Origin: Paractinoplanes aksuensis
GTDB taxonomy: Bacteria > Actinomycetota > Actinomycetes > Mycobacteriales > Micromonosporaceae
Length of the DNA: 64,000 bases
Reading direction: 5' to 3'
NCBI RefSeq assembly: GCF_024137025.1
Contig: NZ_JAMYJR010000019.1
Coordinates: 1 to 64,000 of the forward strand
Of this stretch, positions 48,758-57,493 are shown in pieces. Position numbers and translations under genes: made by a program. Under the pieces are notes generated by a model. The model made no database searches. It saw only the letters and a list, made by a program, of their open reading frames with translations, and had not been told where the DNA came from. Positions within the stretch are counted from its first letter, which is position 1. Each line of letters begins with the position of its first letter.

Positions 48758-48858
48758 CAACGCCCCCTCGACACGCGCATCGCCAGATAGACGACACTGC
48801 CCGCCAGCGCGCCCAGACCGGCGACCAGCAGGCTCACGAACCCGATTTCCGTAACCAT
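48754..48858 (-). CDS. 34-residue single-pass membrane peptide
   Basis: A short ATG-initiated frame of 34 residues reads through a hydrophobic helix (GFVSLLVAGLGALAGSVVYL at positions 6-25) and ends with MRVSRGRW. Its stop overlaps the GTG of the nitrobindin-like gene, so they are translationally coupled. The size hides it from ordinary ORF filters. No homologue or function is recognised. Confidence 0.65.
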   Translation of the reverse strand: MVTEIGFVSLLVAGLGALAGSVVYLAMRVSRGRW

Positions 48859-48884
48859 GACCGGACCATCCTATGCTGGCGCCC

Positions 48885-49247
48885 ATGGCACGCTTGCTGG
48901 TCGTCAAGGCAACCGCCGGAGCCGACGCCCCGGAACGCTGCTCGCAGGCCTTCACGGTCGCGAGCACGGCGCTCGCGTCGGGGGTGGACGTGTCGTTCTG
49001 GCTCACCGGCGAGTCGGCCTGGTTCGCCCTGCCCGGCCGGGCCGCCGAGTTCGAGCTGCCGCACGCGGCGCCCCTGCCCGACCTGCTCGACCTGCTGCTC
49101 TCGGCAGGCCGGGTGACCGCCTGCACCCAGTGCGTAGCCCGCCGCGAGATCACCGCCGACGACGTGCTGCCGGGCATCCGCATCGCCGGCGCCGCCGTCT
49201 TCGTCGAAGAGATCATGTCGGACGGCGCCCAGGCGCTCGTCTACTGA
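48885..49247 (+). CDS. DsrE-family protein
   Basis: From the ATG at 48885 the protein has 120 residues, although an ATG at 48873 would add 4 residues. It shows the DsrE-like alpha/beta pattern with MARLLVVKATAGAD at the start and a Cys pair in TACTQCVARREITADDVLPG (about 83-102), which matches sulfur-handling DsrE/F proteins. It begins 26 bp from a divergent start, so the mRNA is probably short-leadered. Confidence 0.85.
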   Translation: MARLLVVKATAGADAPERCSQAFTVASTALASGVDVSFWLTGESAWFALPGRAAEFELPHAAPLPDLLDLLLSAGRVTACTQCVARREITADDVLPGIRIAGAAVFVEEIMSDGAQALVY

Positions 49248-49262
49248 CAACTGGCGCTACGG

Positions 49263-50084
49263 TCACGCACCTCGGCAGCTGGTGCTCACGGTCACGCTCA
49301 GCTGCTCGCCCTGCGGCAGCACGACTATCGAATCGCCGGCCTTGCGGTAGGCCCGCACAGCGTCGTCGGCGTGCACGATCTCGCCGCCGGCCTGTCGCAG
49401 GCGGCCGGGCAGATCGTCCGGCATGGACAGATCCGGCACCGTCCACGAGCCCGCGACGCCGCCGGACGGGCAGGCCACGGTGCGGACGACGGGCTCGCCC
49501 ACGTTGGCGTCGAGCGCAGACACCACGGTGTTGAGCAGCGCCGGCGCCGGCGAAGCGGTGGCGTCGCCCCCGACCGGCGCCGCGCCGTCGAGCGGCCGGC
49601 AACCGGTGGTGAGCCGAAGCGTGAGGGTCGTCGCCACGGCCGGACCGCTCAGGTCGATGCCGACGAAGTTGCCCGCGTCGGCGTGCAGCGAGACCCGGGT
49701 GCCGGCCCGGGTGCGGCTCTGCTCGGGGGCCCACTCGACCGGCAGCTCGGCCGCGATCGCTTCGACCGCCTCGGCCGCCTTCGAGTCGCCGACGTAGACG
49801 GTCACGGCGCGGGCGGCGGCCACTCCCGAGCGCACGGGCGTGATGCGGCAGTCGCGCGTCAGCTGCAGCTCGCCCAGCACCACGGCCCGGTCGGCGCCGC
49901 TCGCCGTGGCGTAGACGACACCGGCGGCCCGCTCGAGATCGGTCACGGCGAGGTCGATGTCGCGCTGCTCGGGCACGGTGGCCCGGTCGTGCCCGACCGA
50001 CCACACGGTCAACCCGACCAGACCGGCGATCCAGACCACGACCAGCCCGGTCAGCCACCACCGGCGGTTGCCGAGCGCTGTCAC
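49263..50084 (-). CDS. membrane-anchored protein of unknown function
   Basis: The GTG at 50084 gives 273 residues with one N-terminal hydrophobic helix (about 9-28, WWLTGLVVVWIAGLVGLTVW). The remainder is extracytoplasmic, Ala/Val/Thr-rich with several Asp residues, and has no known domain. It could be an outer-face sensor or an anchored binding protein. It lies 37 bp from the helicase. Confidence 0.7.
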   Translation of the reverse strand: MTALGNRRWWLTGLVVVWIAGLVGLTVWSVGHDRATVPEQRDIDLAVTDLERAAGVVYATASGADRAVVLGELQLTRDCRITPVRSGVAAARAVTVYVGDSKAAEAVEAIAAELPVEWAPEQSRTRAGTRVSLHADAGNFVGIDLSGPAVATTLTLRLTTGCRPLDGAAPVGGDATASPAPALLNTVVSALDANVGEPVVRTVACPSGGVAGSWTVPDLSMPDDLPGRLRQAGGEIVHADDAVRAYRKAGDSIVVLPQGEQLSVTVSTSCRGA

Positions 50085-50121
50085 CGCTGACCACCCGTCG
50101 GTTCGAGGCGGGGCATCGGAC

Positions 50122-52128
50122 TCATTTCCCGGCCAGGCGCTGGAGAGCGCCGAGAGCCACTTCGGACCGGGTGGTGTACCAGAACGGCGGCAGGGAGTTG
50201 CGCAGGAAGGCACCGTAGCCCCGGGCCGTCTCGAGGCGGGAGTCGAGCACGGCGACCACGCCCTTGTCGCCCGTCGAGCGAATCAGCCGGCCGACGCCCT
50301 GCGCGAGCCGCACCGCCGCGATGGGCACGCTCACCGACGCGAAGCCGGAACCGCCGTTGGCGTCGACCGCCGCCGCCCGGGCCGCGGCCAGGGGCTCGTC
50401 GGGGCGCGGGAACGGCAGCCGGTCGATCACCACCAGCTGGCACGCGTCACCCGGCACGTCGACGCCCTGCCAGAGCGACATCACCCCGAACAGACAGCTC
50501 TCTTTGTCTTCCCGGAACTTGCGGACCAGCACCGGCAGCGATTCCTCGCCCTGCAGCAGGATCGGCAGGTCGGTGCGGGCGCGCAGCAGCTCGGCGGCCT
50601 GGGTGGCCGCCTTGCGCGACGAGAACAGGCCCAGGGTGCGCCCGCCCAGGGTTTCGACCAGCTTGACCAGCTCTTCGCCGGCCGCGGCGGGCAGGCCGGA
50701 CATCTGGGGCCGGGGCAGGTGGGACGCGACGTAGAGGATGCCCTGGCGCGGGTAGTCGAACGGGGAGCCGACGTCGAGCGACGTCCAGCCGTCGCCGGAG
50801 GCCTCGGGGCCGGTGGCCGCGGTGGGGGCGGCGACGGGCAGGCCGAGCGAGCGGGCCACCGTGTCGAACCGGCCGCCGAGGGTCAGCGTGGCCGAGGTGG
50901 CCACCACCGTACGGTCGGAATAGAGACCCTGGGCCAGCGTGCCGGCCACCGAGAGCGGGGCCACCACCAGCGCGCGGCGGCCGTTGCCGAGGTCGGACTT
51001 CTCGACCCAGGCGACGTCGAAGGCGGACTCTTCGAGCAGGCGCTGGGCCGTGTCGTTGAGGTCGTCGAAGGCGGCCTTGGCCTGCTGCTTGCGCACCGGG
51101 TCGGGATCGTCGGACTTGACCTCGCCGATCGCCGTGAGCCCGGCCCGGGTGGCCGACTCGACCCGGGCCACGGCCAGGGCCAGCGGCTCGGGCAGGCCGC
51201 CGGTGATGCGGCCCGCGGGCGCCTCGGCCAGGCCGACGGTGAGCGCGTCGGCCGCCTCGGCCAGCGACTCGACGGCGGCCGGGGAGAGCAGGGTGCGAGC
51301 CCGGCGCGAGGAGCGCTCGACCGCCTCGGGGGTCAGCTCGGCCTGGGACGCCGACGAGACCCGGTCGGCCAGTTCGTGGGCCTCGTCGATGACCAGCAGC
51401 TTGTGGGGCGGGACGATGTGGCGGTCGGCCAGCATGTCGACCGCGAGCAGGCTGTGGTTGGTGACCACGATGTCGGCCTCGCGGGCCCGGGCCCGCGACG
51501 CCTCGGCGAAGCAGTCGGCCCCGTACGGGCAGCGGGCGGCCCCGACGCAGTCGCGGGCCGGCATCGAGACCTGGCGCCAGGCCGTGTCGTCGACGCCGGG
51601 GTCGAGCTCGTCGCGGTCGCCGGTGGCGGTCTTCTCGGCCCAGGCCTGCAGCCGCTGGATCTGCCGGCCGAGCTTGCCCGCCTCGCCCAGCCACTGGGTG
51701 GTCTTGGGCGGCGCGTCGTCGAACAGCGTGTCGGTCGGCGCCTCTTCGTCGGCGTGTTCCATCTTGGCCACGCAGAGGTAGTGGTGGCGGCCCTTGAGCA
51801 CAGCGTAGGTGGGCTTGCGGCCCAGCACCGGCTCGACCGCGGCCGCGAGGCGGGGCAGGTCGTGCTCGACCAGCTGGTTCTGCAGGGCCAGGGTGGCCGT
51901 CGAGATCACCACCGGGCCGTCGACGAGCAGCGACGGGGTGAGGTAGGCCAGGCTCTTGCCGGTGCCCGTGCCGGCCTGCACGAGCAGGTGTTCCCGCTCG
52001 CGGACGGCCTTGTCGATGGCGGCCACCATGGCCTGCTGACCCGGGCGGGACGCGCCACCGGGCACGGCGCCGACGGCGGCCTGGAGGAGCTGCTCTGCGG
52101 ACACCGACTTCTTCGTTGCTGCGGGCAC
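50122..52128 (-). CDS. dinG: DinG-type ATP-dependent DNA helicase with an Fe-S cluster
   Basis: The 668-residue protein is an XPD/DinG superfamily 5'-3' helicase. Walker A is QAGTGTGKSLAYLTP (about 51-65) and the DEAH box is VIDEAHELADR. Four Cys residues around YLC and CVGAARCPYGADC (about 117 to 205) could ligate the 4Fe-4S cluster. The C-terminal helicase domain has LFSSRKAATQAAELL and SLWQGVDVPGD. It functions in DNA repair and recombination. Confidence 0.93.
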   Translation of the reverse strand: MPAATKKSVSAEQLLQAAVGAVPGGASRPGQQAMVAAIDKAVREREHLLVQAGTGTGKSLAYLTPSLLVDGPVVISTATLALQNQLVEHDLPRLAAAVEPVLGRKPTYAVLKGRHHYLCVAKMEHADEEAPTDTLFDDAPPKTTQWLGEAGKLGRQIQRLQAWAEKTATGDRDELDPGVDDTAWRQVSMPARDCVGAARCPYGADCFAEASRARAREADIVVTNHSLLAVDMLADRHIVPPHKLLVIDEAHELADRVSSASQAELTPEAVERSSRRARTLLSPAAVESLAEAADALTVGLAEAPAGRITGGLPEPLALAVARVESATRAGLTAIGEVKSDDPDPVRKQQAKAAFDDLNDTAQRLLEESAFDVAWVEKSDLGNGRRALVVAPLSVAGTLAQGLYSDRTVVATSATLTLGGRFDTVARSLGLPVAAPTAATGPEASGDGWTSLDVGSPFDYPRQGILYVASHLPRPQMSGLPAAAGEELVKLVETLGGRTLGLFSSRKAATQAAELLRARTDLPILLQGEESLPVLVRKFREDKESCLFGVMSLWQGVDVPGDACQLVVIDRLPFPRPDEPLAAARAAAVDANGGSGFASVSVPIAAVRLAQGVGRLIRSTGDKGVVAVLDSRLETARGYGAFLRNSLPPFWYTTRSEVALGALQRLAGK

Positions 52129-52183
52129 GGGCAGACGGTACCCGCCACCACCGACAGAAGCCGACCACCGTTAGGGTTCTTGC

Positions 52184-52690
52184 ATGGCGAGTGACACGGT
52201 CCGGGTCGTCTACACGAAGTACGACGGGTCGGCCCACCGGGACTACCCAGCCCGCCGTTTCGATTCCGACGAGCTCGGGGTCTGGGTCGGCGTCACCAAG
52301 GGCACGAAGTCGGTCTACCACGGCCGCCCGTCCGTCGAGCAGATCCCGTTCGTGCTGCTCATCCCCCATCACACGTGGTGGACAGGCATGTTCAACCCGC
52401 AGCCGCGCACCAGCGAGGTCTACTGCGACATCACCACCCCCGCGCGCTGGGAAGGCGACACGGTCCACATCATCGACCTCGACCTCGACGTGGTCCGCCG
52501 GCGCACGTCGGGCCTGGTCGAGCTGCGCGACGAGGACGAGTTCGACGAGCACCGCACCCAGTTCGGCTACCCCGACGACCTCGTCCGCGAGGCTCGCGCG
52601 GCGGCCGACGAGTTGCTCGTGGCGCTGGGCGACGGCAGCGAGCCGTTCGCCACCCACTTCCACCAATATCTACAGAAGGTCGCTGACTAG
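52184..52690 (+). CDS. DUF402 (FomD-like) domain protein
   Basis: The 168-residue protein has the DUF402 pattern, including FVLLIPHHTWWTGMF (about 56-70), YCDITTPARW (about 80-89) and YPDDLVREARAAADELL near the C-terminus. Some members, such as FomD, hydrolyse nucleoside diphosphate-linked intermediates with divalent metals. The specific substrate is unknown here. Its end overlaps the ECF sigma gene by 21 bp. Confidence 0.87.
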   Translation: MASDTVRVVYTKYDGSAHRDYPARRFDSDELGVWVGVTKGTKSVYHGRPSVEQIPFVLLIPHHTWWTGMFNPQPRTSEVYCDITTPARWEGDTVHIIDLDLDVVRRRTSGLVELRDEDEFDEHRTQFGYPDDLVREARAAADELLVALGDGSEPFATHFHQYLQKVAD

Positions 52691-53536
52691 CAGCTTCTCG
52701 GGGTTGAGCTGCTGGAACAGCCCGGTGATGCGGCCGTCGGCCACGGTGACGGCGAGCGCGCCGTAGAGGCCGTGGCCGCGGACGAAGACTCCGGCGCCGC
52801 CGTTGATCAGGGCGGGCTCGAGGACGGCATCGGCCATCCGGCTGCCGTGCGCGATGCCGACGAAGAAGCGGGACACCTTGTCGGCGCCGACGATCGGGCG
52901 CAGCGCGGTGCTGGTGAAGCCGCCGCCGTCGCTGATCGACACCACGTCGGGCGCGAGCACGGCCGCCAGCGCCTGCATGTCCCCGCTGTTCACGGCCTCG
53001 ATGAAGGCGGTCAGCACCCGGCGCTGCTCGGCCAGGCCGGCGTTGTGCCGTACTTCGCCCTCGGCGGCGGCCCGGCGCCCCCGCGAGGCGTGCTGGCGGG
53101 CCGTGGCCTCGGTGGTACCGAGCACCTGGGCCACCTCGCCGTAGGGCACCGCGAACGCGTCGTGCAGCACCAGGGCCACCCGCTGCTCCGGGCTCAGCTT
53201 CTCGAGCACCACGAGCAGGGCCAGGCCGACCTGGTCGCGCTGCTCGGCCTGCCCGGCCGGGCCGACGTCAGGGTCCACGAAGTAGTCGGGCAGCCACTGG
53301 CCGGTATAGGCCTCGCGCGACACGCGGGCCGACTTGAGCACGTCGAGGCAGAGCCGGCCGGTGACCGTGGTCAGCCAGGCCCGCAGGTCGCGGATCTCGC
53401 TGTCCCCCGCCCGCACGTAGCGCAACCAGGCTTCCTGTACGACGTCCTGGGCCTCGGCCATGCTGCCGAGCATCCGGTAGGCGACGGCGACGAGATGCGG
53501 GCGCTCGGCCTCGAAGGCCTCGGCGGAGGGTGGCAT
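52670..53536 (-). CDS. ECF41-type RNA polymerase sigma factor
   Basis: From the ATG at 53536 the protein has 288 residues. Region 2 contains AVAYRMLGSMAEAQDVVQEA (about 16-35) and region 4 reads YGEVAQVLGTTEATARQHAS (about 134-153). A SnoaL-like C-terminal extension (about 175-285, AFIEAVNSGDMQALAAVLAP) is the mark of the ECF41 family, which the extension regulates. A typical carboxymuconolactone-decarboxylase neighbour is absent. The PI-PLC-like gene is divergent, 88 bp away. Confidence 0.92.
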   Translation of the reverse strand: MPPSAEAFEAERPHLVAVAYRMLGSMAEAQDVVQEAWLRYVRAGDSEIRDLRAWLTTVTGRLCLDVLKSARVSREAYTGQWLPDYFVDPDVGPAGQAEQRDQVGLALLVVLEKLSPEQRVALVLHDAFAVPYGEVAQVLGTTEATARQHASRGRRAAAEGEVRHNAGLAEQRRVLTAFIEAVNSGDMQALAAVLAPDVVSISDGGGFTSTALRPIVGADKVSRFFVGIAHGSRMADAVLEPALINGGAGVFVRGHGLYGALAVTVADGRITGLFQQLNPEKLLVSDLL

Positions 53537-53624
53537 GAGGGAATTCTGCGCGAGATTCCCGAGGTCGGGTAGCACTTGTGTCAGAGTGTAAAACGCCCAT
53601 TTCGTACGAATCGGATGGTGTGGT

Positions 53625-54587
53625 GTGAACGACGGGCTCATGATCGCAGGCGGCCTGACCGGGCTCGTCGGTCTGGCCGGGCTGACCGCCGCCGGACTCA
53701 CCGTGCTGCGCCGCCGCGGCACCTACCTGGCCGCCGGTCACGCTCTCGCGCGCCCGGACGACCTCGACCCGCTGCCCTCGGTGCTGCGGCGCGGCCTGGG
53801 CGGACTCACCGTGCCCGCCACCCCCGGACCCCGGGGCGAGCTGTTCCTCGGCCCCGGTGCGCCCCAACCCGGCCGCACCCTGCGCCGGCTGGTGCTGACC
53901 CCACTGTTCGCCAAGGCCCGGGGCAACAACGGCCGGCTCGCCCGCGACCAGCAGGTGCCGTTCCGGCTCGTGGTCGAGATCACCGGCGCCGTCCGCGACG
54001 CCGAGACGCTGCTGCGGGCGTACCGGGTCCTCGACCAGCAACTGCGGGACCACGCCGCGCTGCTGAGCCACTGCGACGGCGGCGAACTGGTGCCGGGGGC
54101 GGTCACCGTGTCGGTCACCGGCATCGTGGACGTCCGGGAGCTGCTCGCGGCCCAGGACCTGCGGTACGCGTTCGCCGAGGGGACGTTCGACGACCTCGGC
54201 TCGCGGGCGGCGCCGGCCACGCTCGTACCCATGATCAGTGAGGCCTGGAACCGGCGGTTCGGCTGGGACGGGCTCGAACCGATCCCGGCCGAGGAACGGC
54301 ACCTGTTGCACGCCATGGTGCGGTCGGCCCACGACGACGGGCGGACCGTGCGCATCTCGGGCCTGCCCACGGGGTCCCGCCAGGCCCGGGCCGCCATCCG
54401 GGCCGAACTGGGCGCCGCCGGCGTCGACGTGATCGCCGACCAGGACCAGCGCGGCCTCGTCCGCTACCTGCGCAAACACCCGGTGAGCCGGTGGGTCGAG
54501 CGGGAACCGCTGCCGACCCGGGCCGTCCGGCGGGGCTCGCCCCGCCCGCACGCCCCCAGGACTGAACGGCGGCGGGAGGCCGTTTAG
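53625..54587 (+). CDS. PI-PLC/GDPD-like protein with missing N-terminal catalytic part
   Basis: This 320-residue protein (GTG start) has an N-terminal hydrophobic segment (about 5-26). The rest resembles the C-terminal portion of the bacterial PI-PLC/AIM6-like glycerophosphodiesterase fold, with GRTLRRLVLTPLF near residues 83-95, PMISEAWNRRFGW (about 202-214) and a late RSAHDDGRTVRISG. The family's N-terminal HNDY and catalytic His/Glu region is not recognisable. It may be a membrane-tethered binding protein rather than an enzyme. Confidence 0.62.
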   Translation: MNDGLMIAGGLTGLVGLAGLTAAGLTVLRRRGTYLAAGHALARPDDLDPLPSVLRRGLGGLTVPATPGPRGELFLGPGAPQPGRTLRRLVLTPLFAKARGNNGRLARDQQVPFRLVVEITGAVRDAETLLRAYRVLDQQLRDHAALLSHCDGGELVPGAVTVSVTGIVDVRELLAAQDLRYAFAEGTFDDLGSRAAPATLVPMISEAWNRRFGWDGLEPIPAEERHLLHAMVRSAHDDGRTVRISGLPTGSRQARAAIRAELGAAGVDVIADQDQRGLVRYLRKHPVSRWVEREPLPTRAVRRGSPRPHAPRTERRREAV

Positions 54588-54666
54588 CGGCCCAGCAAAA
54601 GGTGAACCAGGGAAGGCCGTAGCATTCCCGGAGATCAACCATCGTCCGTCGATCGAGGTTCGCGCC

Positions 54667-55293
54667 GTGAAGTTCTCCTTCCGCCCCGTCGAGGGTGCCT
54701 TCTACGACCTGTTCACCCAGGCCGCGAACAACCTCGTCAAGGGCACCGCGCTGCTCAACGAGCTCGCGCTGCCCGGTGTCGACGTGCAGTCGGTCAGCGA
54801 CCGGCTGACCGACGTCGAACACGACAGTGACCAGATCACCCACGACCTCTACAAAAAGATCAACTCGACCTTCATCACGCCGTTCGACCGCGAGGACATC
54901 TACTCGCTGGGCTCCCAGCTCGACGACGTGATGGACCACCTCGAGGCGGTCGGCAACCTGCTCTACCTGTACGGGTTGACCGAGCTCCCGTCGCTGCCGC
55001 GCGAGATGCACGAGCTGGTCGACGTGCTCGACCAGCAGGCGAAGATCACCGCCGACGCCATGCCCAAGCTGCGCGCGATGAAGGGGCTCGAGGAGTACTG
55101 GATCGAGATCAACCGGCTCGAGAACGAGGGCGACCGGTCGTACCGGATGTTGCTGGTCCGGCTCTTCTCGGGTGAGTACGACGCGCTGACGGTGCTGAAG
55201 ATGAAAGAGGTGGCCGACGAGCTGGAGGCCGCCTGCGACGCGTTCGAGCACGTGGCGAACACCGTCGAGACCATCGCGGTCAAGGAGTCCTAG
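54667..55293 (+). CDS. DUF47 (PhoU-like) accessory protein of the Pit transporter
   Basis: The 208-residue protein (GTG start) has the PhoU-like helical pattern with FYDLFTQAANNLVKGTALL (about 12-30), DRLTDVEHDSDQITHDLYKK (about 46-65) and acidic metal-binding residues. DUF47 proteins sit next to Pit-type phosphate transporters and adjust their activity. It lies 3 bp upstream of the pit gene. Confidence 0.93.
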   Translation: MKFSFRPVEGAFYDLFTQAANNLVKGTALLNELALPGVDVQSVSDRLTDVEHDSDQITHDLYKKINSTFITPFDREDIYSLGSQLDDVMDHLEAVGNLLYLYGLTELPSLPREMHELVDVLDQQAKITADAMPKLRAMKGLEEYWIEINRLENEGDRSYRMLLVRLFSGEYDALTVLKMKEVADELEAACDAFEHVANTVETIAVKES

Positions 55294-55296
55294 GCC

Positions 55297-56310
55297 TTGT
55301 CGCCCGAGTTCTACGCGGTCCTCGCGGTGATCGTCGCCGCAATGATCTTCGACTACACCAACGGCTTCCACGACGCCGCCAACGCCATCGCCACCAGCAT
55401 CAGCACCCGGGCCCTGACCCCGCGGATCGCCCTGGCCATGGCCGCCGTCGGCAACTTCATCGGCGCCCACCTGGGCGGCGACGTGGCCAAGACGGTCGGC
55501 GACGGCCTGGTCAAACTCGACCTGGGCATCCCCAGCCTGGGCGTCGTCTTCGCCGGCGTACTCGGCGCGGTCACCTGGAACCTGATCACCTGGTGGTTCG
55601 GGCTGCCCTCGAGCTCGTCCCACGCCCTGTTCGGCGGGCTGGTCGGCGCCACCCTGGTCGCCGGCCCGGCCCTGGGCGAGGTGCAGTGGCGCACCATCGT
55701 CGACAAGGTCCTGATCCCGATGGTGGCCTCGCCCGTGGTCGGCCTCCTGCTGGGCTTCGTCGTGATGGTCGCGATCATGTGGATCTTCCGCCGCGGCAAC
55801 CCCGGCAAACTCAACCGGGGCTTCCGCGTGGCCCAGACCATCTCGGCCGCCCTGATGTCGCTCGGCCACGGCATCCAGGACGCGGCCAAGACCATGGGCA
55901 TCGTGGTGCTGGCCCTCTACATCGGCGGCTACCAGGACAACGCCAGCCACATCCCGTGGTGGGTCTACATCACCACCGCGACGATGCTGGCCGCGGGCAC
56001 GTACTCGGGCGGCTGGCGCATCATCCGCACCCTGGGCCGCAAAATCATCGACCTGGGCCCGGCCGAGGGCTTCGCGGCCGAGACGGTGGCCAGCTCGGTG
56101 CTCTTCTTCAACGCGTACGTGCTGCACGCCCCCATCTCGACCACCCACACGATCACGTCAGCCATCATGGGCGTCGGCGCCACCAAGCGCCTGAACGCAG
56201 TCCGCTGGAACGTGGCCGGCAACATCGTGATCGCCTGGATCACCACGTTCCCCGCCGCCGGCCTGATCGCCTGCGCCCTCTACTTCCTCTTCCGCCCGCT
56301 GTTCACCTGA
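55297..56310 (+). CDS. pit: Pit-type inorganic phosphate transporter
   Basis: This 337-residue protein (TTG start, 3 bp after DUF47) has about ten hydrophobic segments and the PiT family signatures DYTNGFHDAANAIATSIST (about 19-37) and the second repeat SLGHGIQDAAKTMGIVV (about 189-205). Pit transporters bring in metal-phosphate complexes with proton or sodium symport at high phosphate. The same chromosome also has the high-affinity pst operon (58411-62489). Confidence 0.95.
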   Translation: MSPEFYAVLAVIVAAMIFDYTNGFHDAANAIATSISTRALTPRIALAMAAVGNFIGAHLGGDVAKTVGDGLVKLDLGIPSLGVVFAGVLGAVTWNLITWWFGLPSSSSHALFGGLVGATLVAGPALGEVQWRTIVDKVLIPMVASPVVGLLLGFVVMVAIMWIFRRGNPGKLNRGFRVAQTISAALMSLGHGIQDAAKTMGIVVLALYIGGYQDNASHIPWWVYITTATMLAAGTYSGGWRIIRTLGRKIIDLGPAEGFAAETVASSVLFFNAYVLHAPISTTHTITSAIMGVGATKRLNAVRWNVAGNIVIAWITTFPAAGLIACALYFLFRPLFT

Positions 56311-56348
56311 GGAGCTGACGGATGGGCGACAGCTTTTCGGACGTCTGC

Positions 56349-56400
56349 GAAAGGTTAACGCTTAACCTTTCACAGATCGCGATCCATGAAAGGTTAAGCG
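56349..56400. repeat. repeated GAAAGGTTAA motifs, one pair forming a hairpin
   Basis: A perfect inverted pair (56349-56358 and 56362-56371, 10 bp arms around 3 bases) is followed by a third copy of GAAAGGTTAAGCG (56388-56400). This third copy is a direct repeat of the hairpin's - strand arm. The site lies between the convergent pit and oxidoreductase genes. It may be a terminator plus a protein binding site; no protein family is obvious. Confidence 0.6.
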
Positions 56401-56425
56401 CTATCTTCTGCGCCGAACCGCGGCG

Positions 56426-57403
56426 TCAGTAGGCGACGCCGATTTCTTCGCGGATGGTGTCGAGCAGGGTCATCAGCTCGAGGGTGGTGGCGTGGGACAT
56501 GAGCGGGCTTTCGAGTTCGCCGGCCTGCAGGCAGCGCTGGACCTCAGCCGCCTCGAACTGGTAGCCGTGGCCGGGGAAGTCGAGGTCGAAGACCTCGGGG
56601 TCGCTTTCGGGGCGGTGCACGGTGAACGAGCGCGGCACGAAAAAGCCCTCGGGCAGTTCGATGCGGCCGTCGGTGCCGGTGATCGTCGCGTTGTTGCGGC
56701 TCTGGCCGTTGATGCTGCAGGTCAGCGCGCCGACCGCGCCCGGCTCCCAGCCCATCAGGATGCCGGTGTTCTCGTCGACCCGTTCGGGCGTCAGGTGGGC
56801 CCAGGACTGGACCGAGGCCGGCGCCCCCATGATCAGGTGGGCGAAGTTGATCGGGTAGACACCGAGGTCGAGCAGGGCGCCGCCACCCAGTTTCGGGTTG
56901 CGCAGGCGGTGCTCGGCGTCGAACGGGCCCTGCAGGCCGAAATCGGCGTGGATGGCGCTGACCCAGCCGATCGCGCCCTCCTCGACCAGTTCGGCGATCT
57001 TGCGAATGGCCGGGTTGAACCGCATCCACATGGCTTCCATCAGGAAGACGTTCTTCTCGCGGGCGTGGGCCACGAGTTGCGCGGCCGACGGCAGGTCGAG
57101 GGTGATCGGCTTCTCGACCAGCACGGACTTGCCGGCCTCGATGCACAAGTGCGCCGCCTCGGCGTGGAAGGCGTGCGGTGTGGCGATGTAGACGACGTCG
57201 ACGTCGGGGTCGGCGGCCAGGTCGGCGTACGAACCGTGGGCCCGGGCGAAGCCGAACCGCTCGGCGAACGCGGTGGCCGTCTCTTGCCGGCGGGAGCCGA
57301 CGGCGGCCAGCTCGGCCCCGGGCACGAGCGACAGGTCGCCGGCGAATTGGGCGGCGATCCCGCCGGGGGCAAGGATTCCCCAGCGAACGTTCTGTTCGGT
57401 CAT
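56426..57403 (-). CDS. Gfo/Idh/MocA-family oxidoreductase
   Basis: The 325-residue protein has the NAD(P)-binding Rossmann segment WGILAPGGIAAQFAGDL near residues 8-24 and the family catalytic-region motif EKPITLDLPSAAQ (about 97-109), with an AMWMRFNP stretch (about 124-131). These enzymes act on sugars, inositols or related alcohols. The substrate is unknown. It is convergent with pit. Confidence 0.92.
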   Translation of the reverse strand: MTEQNVRWGILAPGGIAAQFAGDLSLVPGAELAAVGSRRQETATAFAERFGFARAHGSYADLAADPDVDVVYIATPHAFHAEAAHLCIEAGKSVLVEKPITLDLPSAAQLVAHAREKNVFLMEAMWMRFNPAIRKIAELVEEGAIGWVSAIHADFGLQGPFDAEHRLRNPKLGGGALLDLGVYPINFAHLIMGAPASVQSWAHLTPERVDENTGILMGWEPGAVGALTCSINGQSRNNATITGTDGRIELPEGFFVPRSFTVHRPESDPEVFDLDFPGHGYQFEAAEVQRCLQAGELESPLMSHATTLELMTLLDTIREEIGVAY

Positions 57404-57493
57404 GATCCTTACGGTATCTTCCGCACCCCATCAGATCGTCTTCAGTCCGCTTTTGGGTGGCGGGCGGGGCAGTTGGATGGGGAGGATCGTGGG

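Noticed and set aside
56492..57493. Upstream extension of the NUDIX frame by over 300 residues
   Set aside because: The extension lies antisense to the oxidoreductase gene; the GTG at 57494 has a GGAGG site and the family begins there.
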